In this document: one piece after another, positions 46,001 to 57,045 of the stretch | How the letters are laid out: every line of letters starts with the position of its first letter | How positions within the stretch are numbered: the first letter of the stretch is position 1 | DNA from: Phoebastria nigripes | Lineage: Eukaryota; Chordata; Aves; Procellariiformes; Diomedeidae | Reading direction: 5' to 3' | Length of the DNA stretch: 64,000 nucleotides | Assembly: GCA_035582835.1 (NCBI GenBank) | Contig: JAYKAV010002948.1 | Coordinates: 291,125-355,124 of the forward strand | Program-made: the position numbers and the translations under genes | Notes under the pieces: model-generated | What the model saw: the letters and a program-made list of their open reading frames with translations, nothing else | Told to the model about the DNA's origin: nothing | Databases searched by the model: none

Positions 46001-49000
46001 TCAATTCAGGGTTGCTCAAATGCTTCATGATTAAAATTTTTAAGGCATTTTAAAATTATCTGCAGGGTAACTGAGTCAGATTTTGATCGGTTGTGTATAA
46101 TAACAGATGTTTGTTAGTACTGTAGAGCAATATAACAACATGCTACAAAATGTTCCATTAGAAATGCGTACTTGTTATAAGAATAAGAACATTTACTTGA
46201 TTTACCCTGTGGTAATAAATTTTTTCTCTTAGTCATGCATTAAAATAGATGTATTTTACATAGTGACAAATGTACAAAACATCTCACTGACTAAGCAACA
46301 TCCTCTTGTGTCGGAGTTATCCTGACTGTGAGCACAGTCCTCTCCATCTGTGGTAGATGACTGAAGAAATAAGCAAACTGTGTTTTTGAATATGAAGAAA
46401 GAGCAGATGTATTTAACGGTGGGCTTTTAAACCATCTGAAGGATGATAGCAGCAAACTTCCAAAAATTGAGGGGGATATCATTATAACACCATCTGAAAT
46501 AACAAATTATTACTCCAATTTTACTGTTGGGAAACTGAGGCATAGACATGCCCAGTCTGCTCGGGGAGACTGCTGGCTGTGCTGATAAGAGAACACCAAG
46601 CTCCTGGCAAACTAATGGATTTGCCGTAGTGTCCTTCATACACATCCAAGATAAATCAGCAGCAGTTAAATTTGAAAACAATCTTCCTTCCGATGCTTTC
46701 TCATGAGATGTCCCCTTTTTCTAAACCAAGAATTAATTCTTCCTCTTACCTCGTTCCATAAAAGTACTTTAATCTGAAAGTTGAGATCCTAATACAACTC
46801 TGGCCAAGATCTGAGTTGCTTTTATGTCCTGTCCCCCAGCTAGCTTAGAAAAGGGGAGGAGTGCATTTTGGGGGTCTTTCCTGCAGTGCATTGTACTCCC
46901 TGCATAATTCCCAATTGAGCAGTTAATTAGAGAACTTAAAGAGTTTTCAAAAAAGCTGAAACAAAAATCACAAAGACTCCATTCCTCTGCATGCTGACAC
47001 CTCAGACAAATGCTTTTCTGATAAAAAACTACAGAAGATTTACAGCCCCTGTAGAAAAATTATTTAATATCAATATAAACCTTTCCCTTGTTTATTAAAA
47101 TTTTGTAAAACCTACATCCTAAATTGTTCTTAAAAATACTGCAGAGAAAAGCTTTTCTCAGGCAGATATCTCTATTGATTCTGCCATAAACTTGATGCTC
47201 TCATGTCATAATAAAATTGCTTAGTCAAAACCCATTCTGCATGCCTCTAAGAAGGAACATAATATCTAAAGTGAGTACCAAATCACACCTTTACTCACCT
47301 GAAGTCGTCTGGAGCAAAATGGGCAGAAAGCTGAATGTACTAAATGGCATCATGGTAGATGCTGAACCCCTTTAGTAACACGCTTACTGAAAATCAGGGA
47401 ACTTGGTAGGACGCTTCTAGTTAAGCTCCCTTCCAGATATTTCCTGAAGGTGTGATCTTTGCCTTTCTGTCTCCTGAGAAAGAGTTTGTGCCCTCTGAAC
47501 AAATGAGCAAAGTTAAGGGTAGGAAGTGGAAGCTTTTGGGGGCTTCTTTCTTCTGCAGAAGGACAATTTAGGGATCAATAATTGGCATGAAGTTCTCTAA
47601 CTTTAAAAACCAGTTGCTATTCAATACCATAATATCACTTGGAAAGGGAGTAGTAGAACTTTTCAGGATATAAAGCAAGAAGAAAACAAATTTAAAGGTG
47701 TTACAGTGTGGTAGAGCCACCACTTGTAGCAACCACAGAAGTAATAAGGGAATATTTATTTTATGTCAAAAAAGAGTATTAGATGTGTTATTAAGCATTT
47801 TATTTTGTCAGAGTTCTGTAACAAGTCACTGAAATAATTGCACTAGAAGTCAGGAAAGCCATGATCCTCAGGGAGACAAAGTGTTCCAGCCCTGTGAAAT
47901 TGCTTGATCTTTGTAGTGTTGCTCCCAAAGCAGATGCATGCTTCTGGTGATTGGCGTAAGTAATACAGGTACCCACAGTTACACACAAAATTGAAAGTCT
48001 AAATCTAGGAGGAGCGTATTTCCTATATGCTACTGGTATAAGTGCATAAGGTAAGGCTACATTTAAAATAACAATAAATAGATGAGGATAGTCTTCTTTA
48101 TACTATTTTGGCAGGAGAAAGAGGACTGCATGTAAATATTAACTTCACAATTTAAAAAAGTTCGTTTACCTGCAGTTACATGTATTTCAAGAAATCTGTA
48201 AGCTGCAGATTTCATTTTAAGTAACTGCAAGCATCTGATCTAGTGCAATAGTTTGACAGCTGGTAAGAGCAGCATGGAAAATATGTAGGATTTTGTGTTT
48301 CCACAGCCTAACACCAGTCAGGCTTCCACTACTCTGCTGCCTTTGTACCAGCCTCTGTCATCGGAGCATGCATTTTAATGAAAAAAACATTGCAGTAATC
48401 AGTTTGAGACGTCTTAGAGCCAGGGAAAAAGCTTCAAAAAAGCAGAAGTCTGGGAATGTTCTCCAATGGGAAGCAATTAGAACAATACAGAAAAGTTAGG
48501 TGTTATTGAATGCTACAGGAGGTAAACAGAGCCACGCAGCCATGGAAACTACCACACCAGCAGGTCTCCTCTGATGGAACACGCAGAACCTCAGAGGGAC
48601 GCACAGAACTACCCAACCTGCACCTCCTTCCTTTCTCTGCTTCCCGCTTACTTCCTCTTCTGTCTCGATATGAATCATCATCAGTGGGCAGGTGAAGAGG
48701 AACTGTCAATCGATATGCCTCTCTGGGTTCCAGAGATAGGCTTCTGAAGCTCTTGTCAATAAAGATAAGCATGTTCTTCCCCCCATAGAAAATGTATTAT
48801 TTCCTAGTTGCCTGAAGCCCCAAATCACAAGACCTATAATTTCTTTTAAAAAATTTGAGTCCCACTTGAAATCATTAACTAGCCAGCACATGACTGCACC
48901 AAATTGCCACAGTTTTAAATAGTGGATACACAGCTTCTGAAAACAAACAGAAAAGCTGTCAGATGATACATGCAAATGAGCCAAAGATATAAAAATATGT

Positions 49001-49904
49001 ATTTTCATAATTTATAAACAGGTACTAGCAAATAAATAGAACCTACAAAATACAATACTCCATTACTCTTGCCTTATTCCCTCTTAACTAGAGAACCACA
49101 TGTGCTATACAAAAACCTAAAATAACCAAAAATAATGAGCGGTATTCGTTACTGATGTCATTCCACCAAAATTAGCACAGACACAATGGGGAACAGAGTC
49201 TGGATCAGCATCTCAACTACCCTTATTTAGATGAGTACTAATTAAACAAACTCCATTCAACAATTGTTCCTGCAAACCCTAATCCTCTTAATATGTAATC
49301 ACTTGTGGTAGCCATTGCAAAAAGAGATATATTTAACTTAAGGCTATTTTAAAACCCTTAAGATACAATAAAAAATGATATTACAGAAATATATAAAATA
49401 CCTCAGAAAGAAATAGAAAAAAAACACAGACACCATTTACCATGGCTGGCTGTATAAACTCAACACGTTCACATGATTAATATTTTGGAAACTCAAATAA
49501 AGAGGGATCGCCCTGTCTGAAATTTAATTGTTTCAACACGCTTTTACATGGTTACTTTTTTACGTATCTGCTCCCTTCAGGGAATAGCTCAAGACTGGCA
49601 ACGCTTATAGACCATTGTGTAAGCAGTCACAGAAGTATTTAATCATAACAGCATTAAATTCACGTTGACCAAATTTAACAAAAAAATATGTTTTCTACCA
49701 TGATGTTTTTACCATCATTTACACACAAGTCCAATTACAGCCGTGATGGTGAAGGGACTGCATGGATGGGGGAGCAATACTTTTGATTTGTTTTTGAGGG
49801 GCTGTGGAGTTCTTTGGGGGTGGTTTTTGGGTTTTTTTCTTCCTGATGGCATCATTTTTTCTTTGAAATTCCTTTGAAGAATTACTTAACAAATATTAAA
49901 AGAC
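43062..49904. other. Anonymous DNA
   Basis: Nearly 7 kb with no supported gene. Only the possible MIR core at 46506-46565 stands out. A 145-codon - strand frame at 43098-43535 has no recognisable domain and overlaps others. From 48800 to 49800 the DNA is very AT-rich. Confidence 0.55.
46506..46565 (-). mobile_element. Possible MIR SINE core, very old
   Basis: The + strand reads TTACTCCAATTTTACTGTTG and GGAAACTGAGGCATAGACAT, followed by GCCCAGTCTGC. This matches the antisense MIR core (TTTTACAGATGxGGAAACTGAGGCACAGA, then TTGCCCAAGGTC) in order and spacing. The fit is better than for the candidate at 21211. Confidence 0.5.
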
Positions 49905-50110
49905 CCACACTGCGTGCGAGGGGGGGGGCGGAAGAAGGACATGTCCTGCCACCCACCTGCGATGCCGCTCCCCGGTGCCCGCTGCAGCCGCTCCGCGGAG
50001 CCCCGCGGGGCGGCCGCCTCCCCGCGGGCGGGCGCTGGGGGGGCTCCGCGCACCCCTCCCCGCCACGGGCCGCCACTGCCACCTGCTGAAGGCACCGAGC
50101 TACTGACGGT

Positions 50111-50152
50111 CCCGGCCCCCGGCGGTCCCCCGGGGGACCGCCGGGGGCCGGG
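50111..50152. repeat. Perfect 42-bp palindrome, almost entirely G and C
   Basis: Bases 50111-50131 are the exact reverse complement of 50132-50152, with no spacer. The left arm starts CCCGGCCCCCGGCGGTCCCC. The centre is CCCGGG. It could form a very stable hairpin or cruciform. The bases just outside do not continue the symmetry. Confidence 0.9.
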
Positions 50153-50160
50153 CGGTGCGG

Positions 50161-50196
50161 AGGATGCAGAGGATGCAGAGGATGCAGAGGATGCGG
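50161..50196. repeat. 9-bp tandem repeat, four units
   Basis: Four units of AGGATGCAG, the last AGGATGCGG, immediately follow the palindrome region. In the + strand frame they encode a repeated Glu-Asp-Ala. The unit length keeps the frame, but no protein is established. Confidence 0.9.
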
Positions 50197-50220
50197 AGTG
50201 CGTGGTCAGCCCCGCACGTC

Positions 50221-50470
50221 GATGTTGGTGTTCACCAGCAGTATCACAACGCTAAGGACGATGTCAAATAAAGATAAATTTAGGGCCGCCAGTTTTCTTT
50301 CTGTTCCCCTGCAGCCAGTCAGTCTACCAGCTCCAGCCTCCTAAAACAGCCGGTTAGTAGGTCTTAAGTGAGAAGAAATGATGTTTAGTGGCCTCATGAT
50401 TGTGGGGCATTTCCACAATGTGTCTTTTGCTGTAAATTCTTCCCTTTTACAAAGCATATTGTTTGATTTC
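50221..50470. other. Region between CpG island and CR1, possible - strand exon
   Basis: On the - strand, a TACTAAC branch-point-like word precedes TTTTAG (about 50342), followed by an open frame that ends at a TGA near 50210. The frame encodes ERKLAALNLSLFDIVLSVV and then ILLVNTNIDVRG, a hydrophobic segment like a membrane anchor. I recognise no protein, and chance is a real possibility. Confidence 0.2.
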
Positions 50471-50896
50471 ATAGAACCATAGAATGGTTTGGGTTGGAAG
50501 GGACCTTAAAGANCATCTAGTTCCANCCCCNCTGCCATGGGCAGGGACACCTTCCACTAGACCAGGTTGCTCAAAGCCCCATCCAACCTGGCCTTCCAGG
50601 GATGGGACATCCACAACTTCTCTGGGCAACCTGTTCCAGTGCCTCACCACCCTCATAGTGAAGAATTTCTTCCTTATATCTAATCTAAATCTACCCTCTT
50701 CCAGTTTAAAGCCATTACCCCTCGTCCTATCACTACATGCCCTTGTACAAAGTCCCTCTCCAGCTTTCTTGTAGGCCCCCTTCAGGTACTGGAAGGCTGC
50801 TATAAGGTCTCCCTGGAGCCTTCTCTTCTCCAGGCTGAACAACCCCAACTCTCTCAGCCTGTCTTCATNGGAGAGGTGCTCCAGCCCTCTGATCAT
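50471..50896 (-). pseudogene. CR1 ORF2 C-terminal part and 3' UTR
   Basis: The frame encodes MIRGLEHLS, then [20 protein letters not shown], then [20 protein letters not shown], the conserved end of CR1 ORF2. It is out of frame with the RT part because of a one-base deletion at about 51040, in a run of As (ATCAAAAAAGC where the copy at 14185 has ATCAAAAGAAGC). The 3' UTR follows, with Ns at 50513, 50526 and 50531. Confidence 0.9.
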
Positions 50897-51036
50897 CTTC
50901 GTGGCCCTCCTCTGGACTCACTCCAACAGGTCCATGTCCCTCTTATGTTGGGGGCCCCAGAGCTGGATGCAGTACTCCAGGTGGGGTCTCAGGAGAGTGG
51001 AGCAGAGGGGCAGAATCACCTCCCTTAACCTGCTGG

Positions 51037-52698
51037 TCATGCTTTTTTGATGCAGCCCAGAATACGGTTGGCTTTCTGGGCTGCAAGCGCACATTGCTGG
51101 GTCATGTTGAGCTTCTCATCAACCAACACCCCCAAGTCCTTCTCCTCAGGGCTGCTCTCAATCCATTCTCCTCCCAGCTTGTATTTGTGCTTGGGATTGC
51201 CCCAACCCATGTGGAGGACCTTGCACTTGGCCTTGTTGAACTTCATGAGGTTCACACAGGCCCACCTCTCAAGCCTGTCAAGGTCCCTCTGGATGGCANC
51301 CCTTCCCTCCAGCNTGTNGACCNCACCACNCAGCTTNGTGTNGTCNGCAAACTTGCTGAGGGTGCACTCAATCCCACTGTCCATGTTGCTCACAAAGATG
51401 TTAAACAGCACCGGTCCCAATACTGACCCCTGAGGAACGTCACTCATCGCTGGTCTCCACTTGGACATCGAGCCGTTGACTGCAACTCTTTGAGTGCGAC
51501 CATCCAGCCAATTCCTTATCCACTGAGTGGTCCATCCATCAAATCCATGTCTCTCCAATTTAGAGACAAGGATGTCATGCGGGACAGTGTCAACTGCTTT
51601 GCACAAGTCCAGGTAGACAACGTCAGTTGCTCTTCCCTTATCCACCAATGCTGTAACCCCATCATAGAAGGCCACCAAATTTGTCAGGCACGATTTGCCC
51701 TTAGTGAAGCCATGTTGGCTGTCACCAATCACCTCCTTATTTTCCATGTGCCTTGGCATAGTTTCCAGGAGGATCTGCTCCATGATCTTCCCAGGCACAG
51801 AGGTGAGACTGACCGGCCTGTAGTTCCCCGGGTCTTCCTCTTTCCCCTTTTTAAAAATGGGGATTATGTTTCCCCTTTTCCTGTCAGTGGGAACTTCACT
51901 GGACTGCCACAACTTCTCAAATATAATGGATAGTGGTTTAGCAACTTCATCCGCCAGTTCCCTCAGGACCCACGGGTGGATCTCATCAGATCCCATGGAC
52001 TTGTGCACCTTCAGGCTCCTTAGATGGTCTCGAACCTGATCTTCTCCTACAGTGGGTGGCTCTTCATTCTCCCAGTCCCTGCCTTTGCCTTCTGCGGCTT
52101 GGGCGGTGTGGCTCGAGCACTTGCCGGTGAAGACCGAGGCAAAAAAGTCATTGAGTACTTCAGTCTTCTCCATATCCTGGGTAACCAGATCTCCTGTTTC
52201 GTTCCGGAGAGGGCCCACATTTTCCCTCGTCTTCCTTTTATCCCCGACGTACCTAGAGAAGCTTTTCTTGTTGCCCTTGATGTCCCTGGCCAGATTTAAT
52301 TCTATCAGGGCTTTAGCTTTCCTAACCTGATCNCTGGCTGCTCGGACAATTTCTNTNTATTCCTCCCAGGCTACCTGTCCTTGCTTCCACCCTCTGTAGG
52401 CTTCCTTTTTGTGTTTGAGTGTGTCCAGGAGCTCCTTNTTCATCCANGCAGGCCTCCTGGCNTTTTTGCCTGACTTCCTCTTNNNTGGGNTGCATCGCTC
52501 CTGAGCTTGGAGGAGGTCATCCTTGAAGATTAACCAGCTTTCTTGGGCCCCTCTTCCCTCCAGGGCTTTATCCCATCGCACTCTACCAAGCAGATCCCTG
52601 AGGAGGCCAAATGCTCTCCTGAAGTCCAGGGTAGTGAGCTTGCTTGTGCGACCTCCTCGGTGCCCTAAGGATCTTGAACTGCACCATTTCATGGTCAC
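51037..52698 (-). pseudogene. CR1 ORF2 reverse transcriptase domain
   Basis: A 553-codon open frame, the longest in the window. It starts in the endonuclease-RT linker (LTTLDFRRAFGLLRDLLGRV, lacking the Asp of the usual RRADFGL), then shows RT blocks: [58 protein letters not shown] (first catalytic Asp region), [20 protein letters not shown], and FxDxxKL where the catalytic FADD falls partly on Ns. After it come [20 protein letters not shown] and [20 protein letters not shown]. It makes cDNA on nicked target DNA in intact elements. The frame ends at a stop after ILGCIKKA owing to a one-base deletion. Confidence 0.95.
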
Positions 52699-53476
52699 TG
52701 CAGCCCAGGCTGCCCTTGAGCTTCACATTCCCCACCAGCCCCTCCTTGTTGGTGACAACACGGTCCAGCATAGCACCTCTCCTCGTNGGCCCCTCTACCA
52801 CTTGGAGAAGGAAGTTATCACCGATGCATTCCAGGAACCTCCTGGATTGCTTATGCCCTGCCATGTTGTTCCTCCAACAGATATCAGGGTGGTTGAAGCC
52901 CCCCATGAGGACCAGGGCTTGTGAAGGTGAGGCTGCTCCTATCTGTCTATAGAAGGCCTCATCTGCTCGGTCTTCCTGGTCGGGTGGCCTGTAGCAGACC
53001 CCCACTGTAATGTCACCTGTCCCTGCCCTCCCTTTAATCCTGACCCATAAGCTCTTGGTCGGCCCCTCATCCATCCCCAGGCAGAGCTCCATGCACTCCA
53101 GCTGGTCATTGACATAGAGGGTGACACCCCCTCCTCGTCTCCCCTGCCTGTCCTTCCTAAAGAGCTTGTATCCTTCCATTCCNACACTCCAATCATAGGA
53201 GCCATCCCACCACGTCTCTGTGATGCCAATAAGGTCGTAGCCCTGCAGGTGTGTGCATGTCTCTAACTCCTTTATTCCCCATGCTACGTGCGTTTGCATA
53301 GAGGCATTTAAGTTGGGCCACCGATGAAGCTNTCTTACTGGCTGGGGTTCCTTCCTGCTGCTCTTCAGGTGCTCTACTGCTGACCTGTGATCCTTCTCCA
53401 GGCTCTGGGCATCTATTGGTGGCACTGGCATCAAACTGGTAGGAGTGGGATGTATTGAGGTTCCCCTCCCCGGCAA
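52583..53476 (-). pseudogene. CR1 ORF2 AP-like endonuclease domain
   Basis: A 297-codon frame encodes YDLIGITETWWDGSYDW (with the catalytic Glu), then [57 protein letters not shown] and GSLGCSDHEMVQFKI (with the catalytic SDH). The usual GDFNHPD reads GGFNHPD, so one catalytic Asp is lost, which would inactivate target nicking. The frame then leaves the RT frame near 52640, so a frameshift separates the domains. The first 40 or so residues upstream of YDLIGI are degraded, and the expected N-terminal LxxLYTNARS block is not clear. Confidence 0.93.
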
Positions 53477-53670
53477 CTTTAATTTAAAGACCTCTTCACC
53501 AGCTTGGCAAGCCTACAACCGAAGATGCTCTTCCCCTTCTCTGAAAGATGGACCCCATCAGCCCCCAGTAGACCAGGTTTCCCAAACCAAGTCCCATGGT
53601 CTAAGTAGCTGAACAGTCCCATGGTCTAAGTAGCAGAACTGCGGCACCAGTCCTGTAACTATTTGTTGAT

Positions 53671-54000
53671 TCACCAGATTTGACTGGCCCTTTCAAACCC
53701 CTTCCGTTTGACTGGCAGGATTGATGAAAAAACTACCTGCACTCCAGAGTCCCTCACAGCCACTCCCAGGGCTCTGTAATCCTTCTTGGCACTCCTCAGA
53801 CTGCTCCTCGCTGTATCACTGGTGCCCACGTGAAACAGCAGCAGCGGACAGTAGTCAGTGGACTGTATGAGGCTTGGTAGCCTCTCAGTGACATCCCTGA
53901 TACAAACCCCCAGTAAGCAGCACACCTCTCTAGAGAGTGCGTCCAGTCGGCAAATGGGTGCCTCCGTACCTCTCAGAAGAGAATCGCCTACTACTGTCAC
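53671..54000 (-). pseudogene. CR1 ORF1 esterase (SGNH/GDSL) domain
   Basis: The frame starts VVGDSLLRGTEAPICR, with the GDSL nucleophile motif of SGNH hydrolases, and continues through RLPSLIQSTDYCPLLLFHVG to GTSDTARSSL (the block that carries GTND in relatives) and VQVVFSSILPVKR. CR1-type ORF1 proteins are known to carry such an esterase; its role in transposition is not settled. It is in a different frame from the upstream coiled-coil part and has a stop after RASQIW. Confidence 0.85.
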
Positions 54001-54040
54001 CCGTTTCTTAGTTGCGCTGGTTGTTATACGGGGGAGCAGA

Positions 54041-54589
54041 TCAGGCTGCCTTACTCAGCTCCAGCGTCTCTCCTGGTGTGACGGGACTTTCCTCTTCAGC
54101 CTGCAGAGCGGTGAAGCAGTTCTGCAAGGGCACCTCAGGCTTTGGGGGAAGTCTCTTCCTCCTGCTGGTCCTTGCCGTTGCAACCGTCCATTCTTCTGCA
54201 TTATTGGCCCCCCTGCTCCCTTCTGTGTGTGCCGGTGGGGGAGTTTTTGGCTGTTTGGCCATGGGCTGTGGGTCCACTGCAGACCGCGCTTGGAACCAGC
54301 CATCTAGCTCCTTCTCTGCCTCCCTGATGTTGCGCAGCCTTCTCACCGCCTCCTGCAGCTCATCCACCTGCTGCAGGAGGTCCTCCCCCTGGGCACACCT
54401 TTTGCAGGCAGGTCTGCCGCCTGTCCCTGCCCCAGGGGAGAGGTCTGGGCACTTCCCGCAGTCCGAGGTCTGCACTGCAGCCTCTCCCTTCAGCAGCTCC
54501 GACTGCGTGGAGGCATCGGGCACCGCTGGGGTAGATGGTGCAGACCCCCCAGCCAGAGCTGCGGCCTTTGCTCTCAGATGAGTGCCCAC
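54041..54589 (-). pseudogene. CR1 ORF1 N-terminal part with coiled coil
   Basis: A 182-codon frame. Near residues 58-64 it has CKRCAQG, a possible half zinc-binding site, followed by a leucine-zipper-like helix (LLQQVDELQEAVRRLRNIRE). After it come a proline-rich linker and PLQNCFTALQAEEE. The same helix appears in the copy at 21590-24487. ORF1 proteins bind element RNA. The frame closes at a stop about 40 bases before the esterase frame starts. Confidence 0.85.
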
Positions 54590-54830
54590 AATTCTGCCTT
54601 GAGGGTCAGGTAGGATGAGTGCCCCTGACCTGTGCAGATGGTCACAGAACGGTGCCCAGTTGCTGGGTTATGTGTACGCCAAGTCCCCGCTCGGCCCGTG
54701 GAATGCCCCTCCTTCGAAGAGGTGCCCTCCCTGAGTGCCCTCCTGTGCGAACTGCCGCACCGCGCCCTGGCTGACGCGCCATGCCCTGTTTGCCTGTCCT
54801 TGTTCGCAGTGCTCCTCAGAGGTGTGCTTT

Positions 54831-56797
54831 AGGAAGAGAACCTACTGGTTCAGTGGGCAGCAAATAATTATGCAAGAGGAGGTAAGGTTACACGGTGGAA
54901 ATTATTACTCCTAACTAATGCGGTGCATGAAACCAGAATGCCTTTTATAGGGCTCCTCTGCCAAAGGCTACGTACAAAAGAGATTGTCATATACTATATT
55001 AAAGAAAACCTGTTTGTTTTGTAACAGGGAATAAGATCCTAATCAATATTACTTGGGGTCTAAAGCAACATTGCTCTTCTGAAATTATCATCAGCATTGC
55101 AAATGCTCCCCTCAGTCAGTAATTCTTCATCAGCTGAGCATAAAATGTTTGTTACTATCTGGGGCTCATTTGTTTCAGCAGGAAACTGCCTCCACTGTTA
55201 CACTACTCAAGTGTACAGATTCACTCTGGTAACAGAGAGGTATCCTTATCTGTATGGATTTAAATATGGAAAGAGACAGTGAATGGAAAGAACAACTTCT
55301 ATCAGATATTTTAAGTTACATCTAAATCGTGTGTTTATGGCCCCAGACAGCATGCTCTGCAAAATGTTCCAAAACACTCATCTCTAAGCTTTCAACTATT
55401 TCTCACTTCTGCTCCAGTGAAACATTTTGAGAAAGAAAAAAAAAAAAAGGTTTGCTATCAAGATCTAACATAAGGAAGGTAGAATAATAGTGATAACCAT
55501 TTCCAACTGAGTTACAAAGGTAGTTTGTTGCTTTTATTTATCACCCATCACTATCACCTAGGCCATCATTTCTTTTTGAAATATGTAAGAGTTTTGCTTC
55601 CAGCACATGATCTTTACACTATAAAAACCATTTTAGAACCATAGTTTTATAGTGCACCTTTTAGAAGATAATGGCTTAATTTCTAGTTTCTCTCTTTATT
55701 GCAGTGATAAGATAGCTGCTTCTATAAACCAGTCTAGATAATATGTCATATCTCCCTTCAGCAGCTACTGCACACACGATATAGGAAACTCTCCTGCTAC
55801 TGGTTACTCATTAAAGTTAAGTGATAGGGATCCACATGGCAAGGTTAAATTTCAACACTTTAAACCCTGCTGAAAGTTGCTAAAAACAATGTTTAATTTT
55901 CATTCCAAGCATTTATGGTATCATCAACTTGAGCCAGTTATTTTCTTCTTCTCATTAGTTAGAATCAATGAACCTCCCTGCAGAATAACAATCTTCAGGC
56001 AGAACAACAAAATAGAGGCAGAATTTGACCCCTGCTTAAATTAAACAACCTAAATGTTTTTAATGTGAATGTCCTATTAACCAGAGATAAAGTCTGCTCA
56101 AGATTTTCAAAAAGGACTAAAGATTTCAACATCCTAGTAGGGAAATGCTAACAGAAACATGATTTTCAGGCCAGAAGCACTCCACAAGTTCTTAAAATGG
56201 TCTGTTATGTAGGGCAACTAAAATAACTACTCCCTTTTAAAAAAATTAAAATTTTGAAATGCTGGCTTTTTATTTGGGGAAAATAAGGTTTGCAACTAAT
56301 CATCCATAATCTTTTGACACTGAAAAGTCTTGTTGCAAAAAATTCAGCCAAGTTCAAACCATCTCACAGGGAAAGAAAGAGATGAGAAAAGGAAGGATGT
56401 TTGCTATGGCAAAGAGGGCTGGAGAAAGGAAGGGGAAGTCAATGGGCTACGGGGTGGTGGAACCCATGGCAGAGACAGGGCAGGCACCTGGTCTTGTGCT
56501 GTTCCTTGCGGTTATGCTTGCATGGGACTGTGCTACGATGTCTCTCTCTGCTCATTCTCCCATTCCCCTCTTTTTAGAGAAGCAATCGGAGGAGCTATCA
56601 CATCAAAGACAGAAACCACTGCTATCCTTTCAACCCTCTGCCCCCTGCACATAAGATTTGTGATTTTGCAGCAGGGCCAGAATATCAGCAGTGACAGATG
56701 CTTAAGTGCCCTTCCAGCATTGACCAGGTCAAACTTATCAATGGGTTTTTATTTCACAGGGTAGGTCATAAAGTATTCATTGCCCTAGGTCATCTAG
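54831..56797. other. Anonymous AT-rich DNA
   Basis: No supported gene. A poly(A) run lies at about 55434-55448. A 144-codon frame at 56330-56764 overlaps another on the same strand and has no motif. Confidence 0.55.
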
Positions 56798-57045
56798 ACT
56801 CATGGAATAATTTAGGTTGGAAGGAACTTCTAGAGGTCATCTACTCCAACCTGCCCATCGCATGGCTCTCACCAAGGTTATGTCAGGTTGCTTGAGGCCT
56901 GCTAAGCTTTGAAAAACTCCAAGGATAGAGATTTCACAACCTATATGGGCACCTGTGCCAGCGTCCAACCACCCTCATGGTAAAAGGTTGTGGGTTTTGC
57001 CTTATATCTAATCTATATTTGTACATCTTGCTTCTCATGTAAATA
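56798..57045 (-). mobile_element. CR1 LINE 3' fragment, old, antisense
   Basis: The + strand reads CTCATGGAATAATTTAGGTTGGAAGG, then TCTACTCCAACCTGCC, then CACCTGTGCCAGCGTCCAAC, and ends near TTATATCTAATCTATATTTG: the reverse complement of the CR1 3' end and ORF2 terminus, with about 20-30% divergence by eye. Confidence 0.85.

Larger units (their letters stand above)
49905..50220. promoter_or_regulatory. CpG island, gene promoter or first exon unknown
   Basis: A sharp block of GC-rich sequence with many CG dinucleotides (for example GCCGCTCCGCGGAGCCCCGC at about 49986) in an otherwise AT-rich region. Such blocks in birds usually mark promoters and first exons. A + strand open frame (49914-50255) spans it, with a GC-rich Pro/Gly/Ala peptide, but composition alone would give that. 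The flanks show no recognisable gene, so the island is orphaned within this window. It also contains the palindrome and the tandem repeat listed below. Confidence 0.7.
50471..54830 (-). mobile_element. CR1 LINE, nearly full length, disabled
   Basis: Antisense CR1 of about 4.4 kb, close to the full length of the avian element. On the - strand: 5' UTR (about 54830-54590), ORF1 (54589-53671, coiled coil and then esterase), ORF2 (about 53476-50530, endonuclease, RT and C-terminal domain), and a 3' UTR ending in CCATTCTATGGTTCTATGAA at 50471. Frameshifts separate ORF1 into two frames, endonuclease from RT, and RT from the C-terminus. Ambiguous bases cluster at 50513-50531, 51299-51346 and 52333-52499. 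The 5' limit is set where GC-rich sequence stops and is approximate. Confidence 0.95.
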
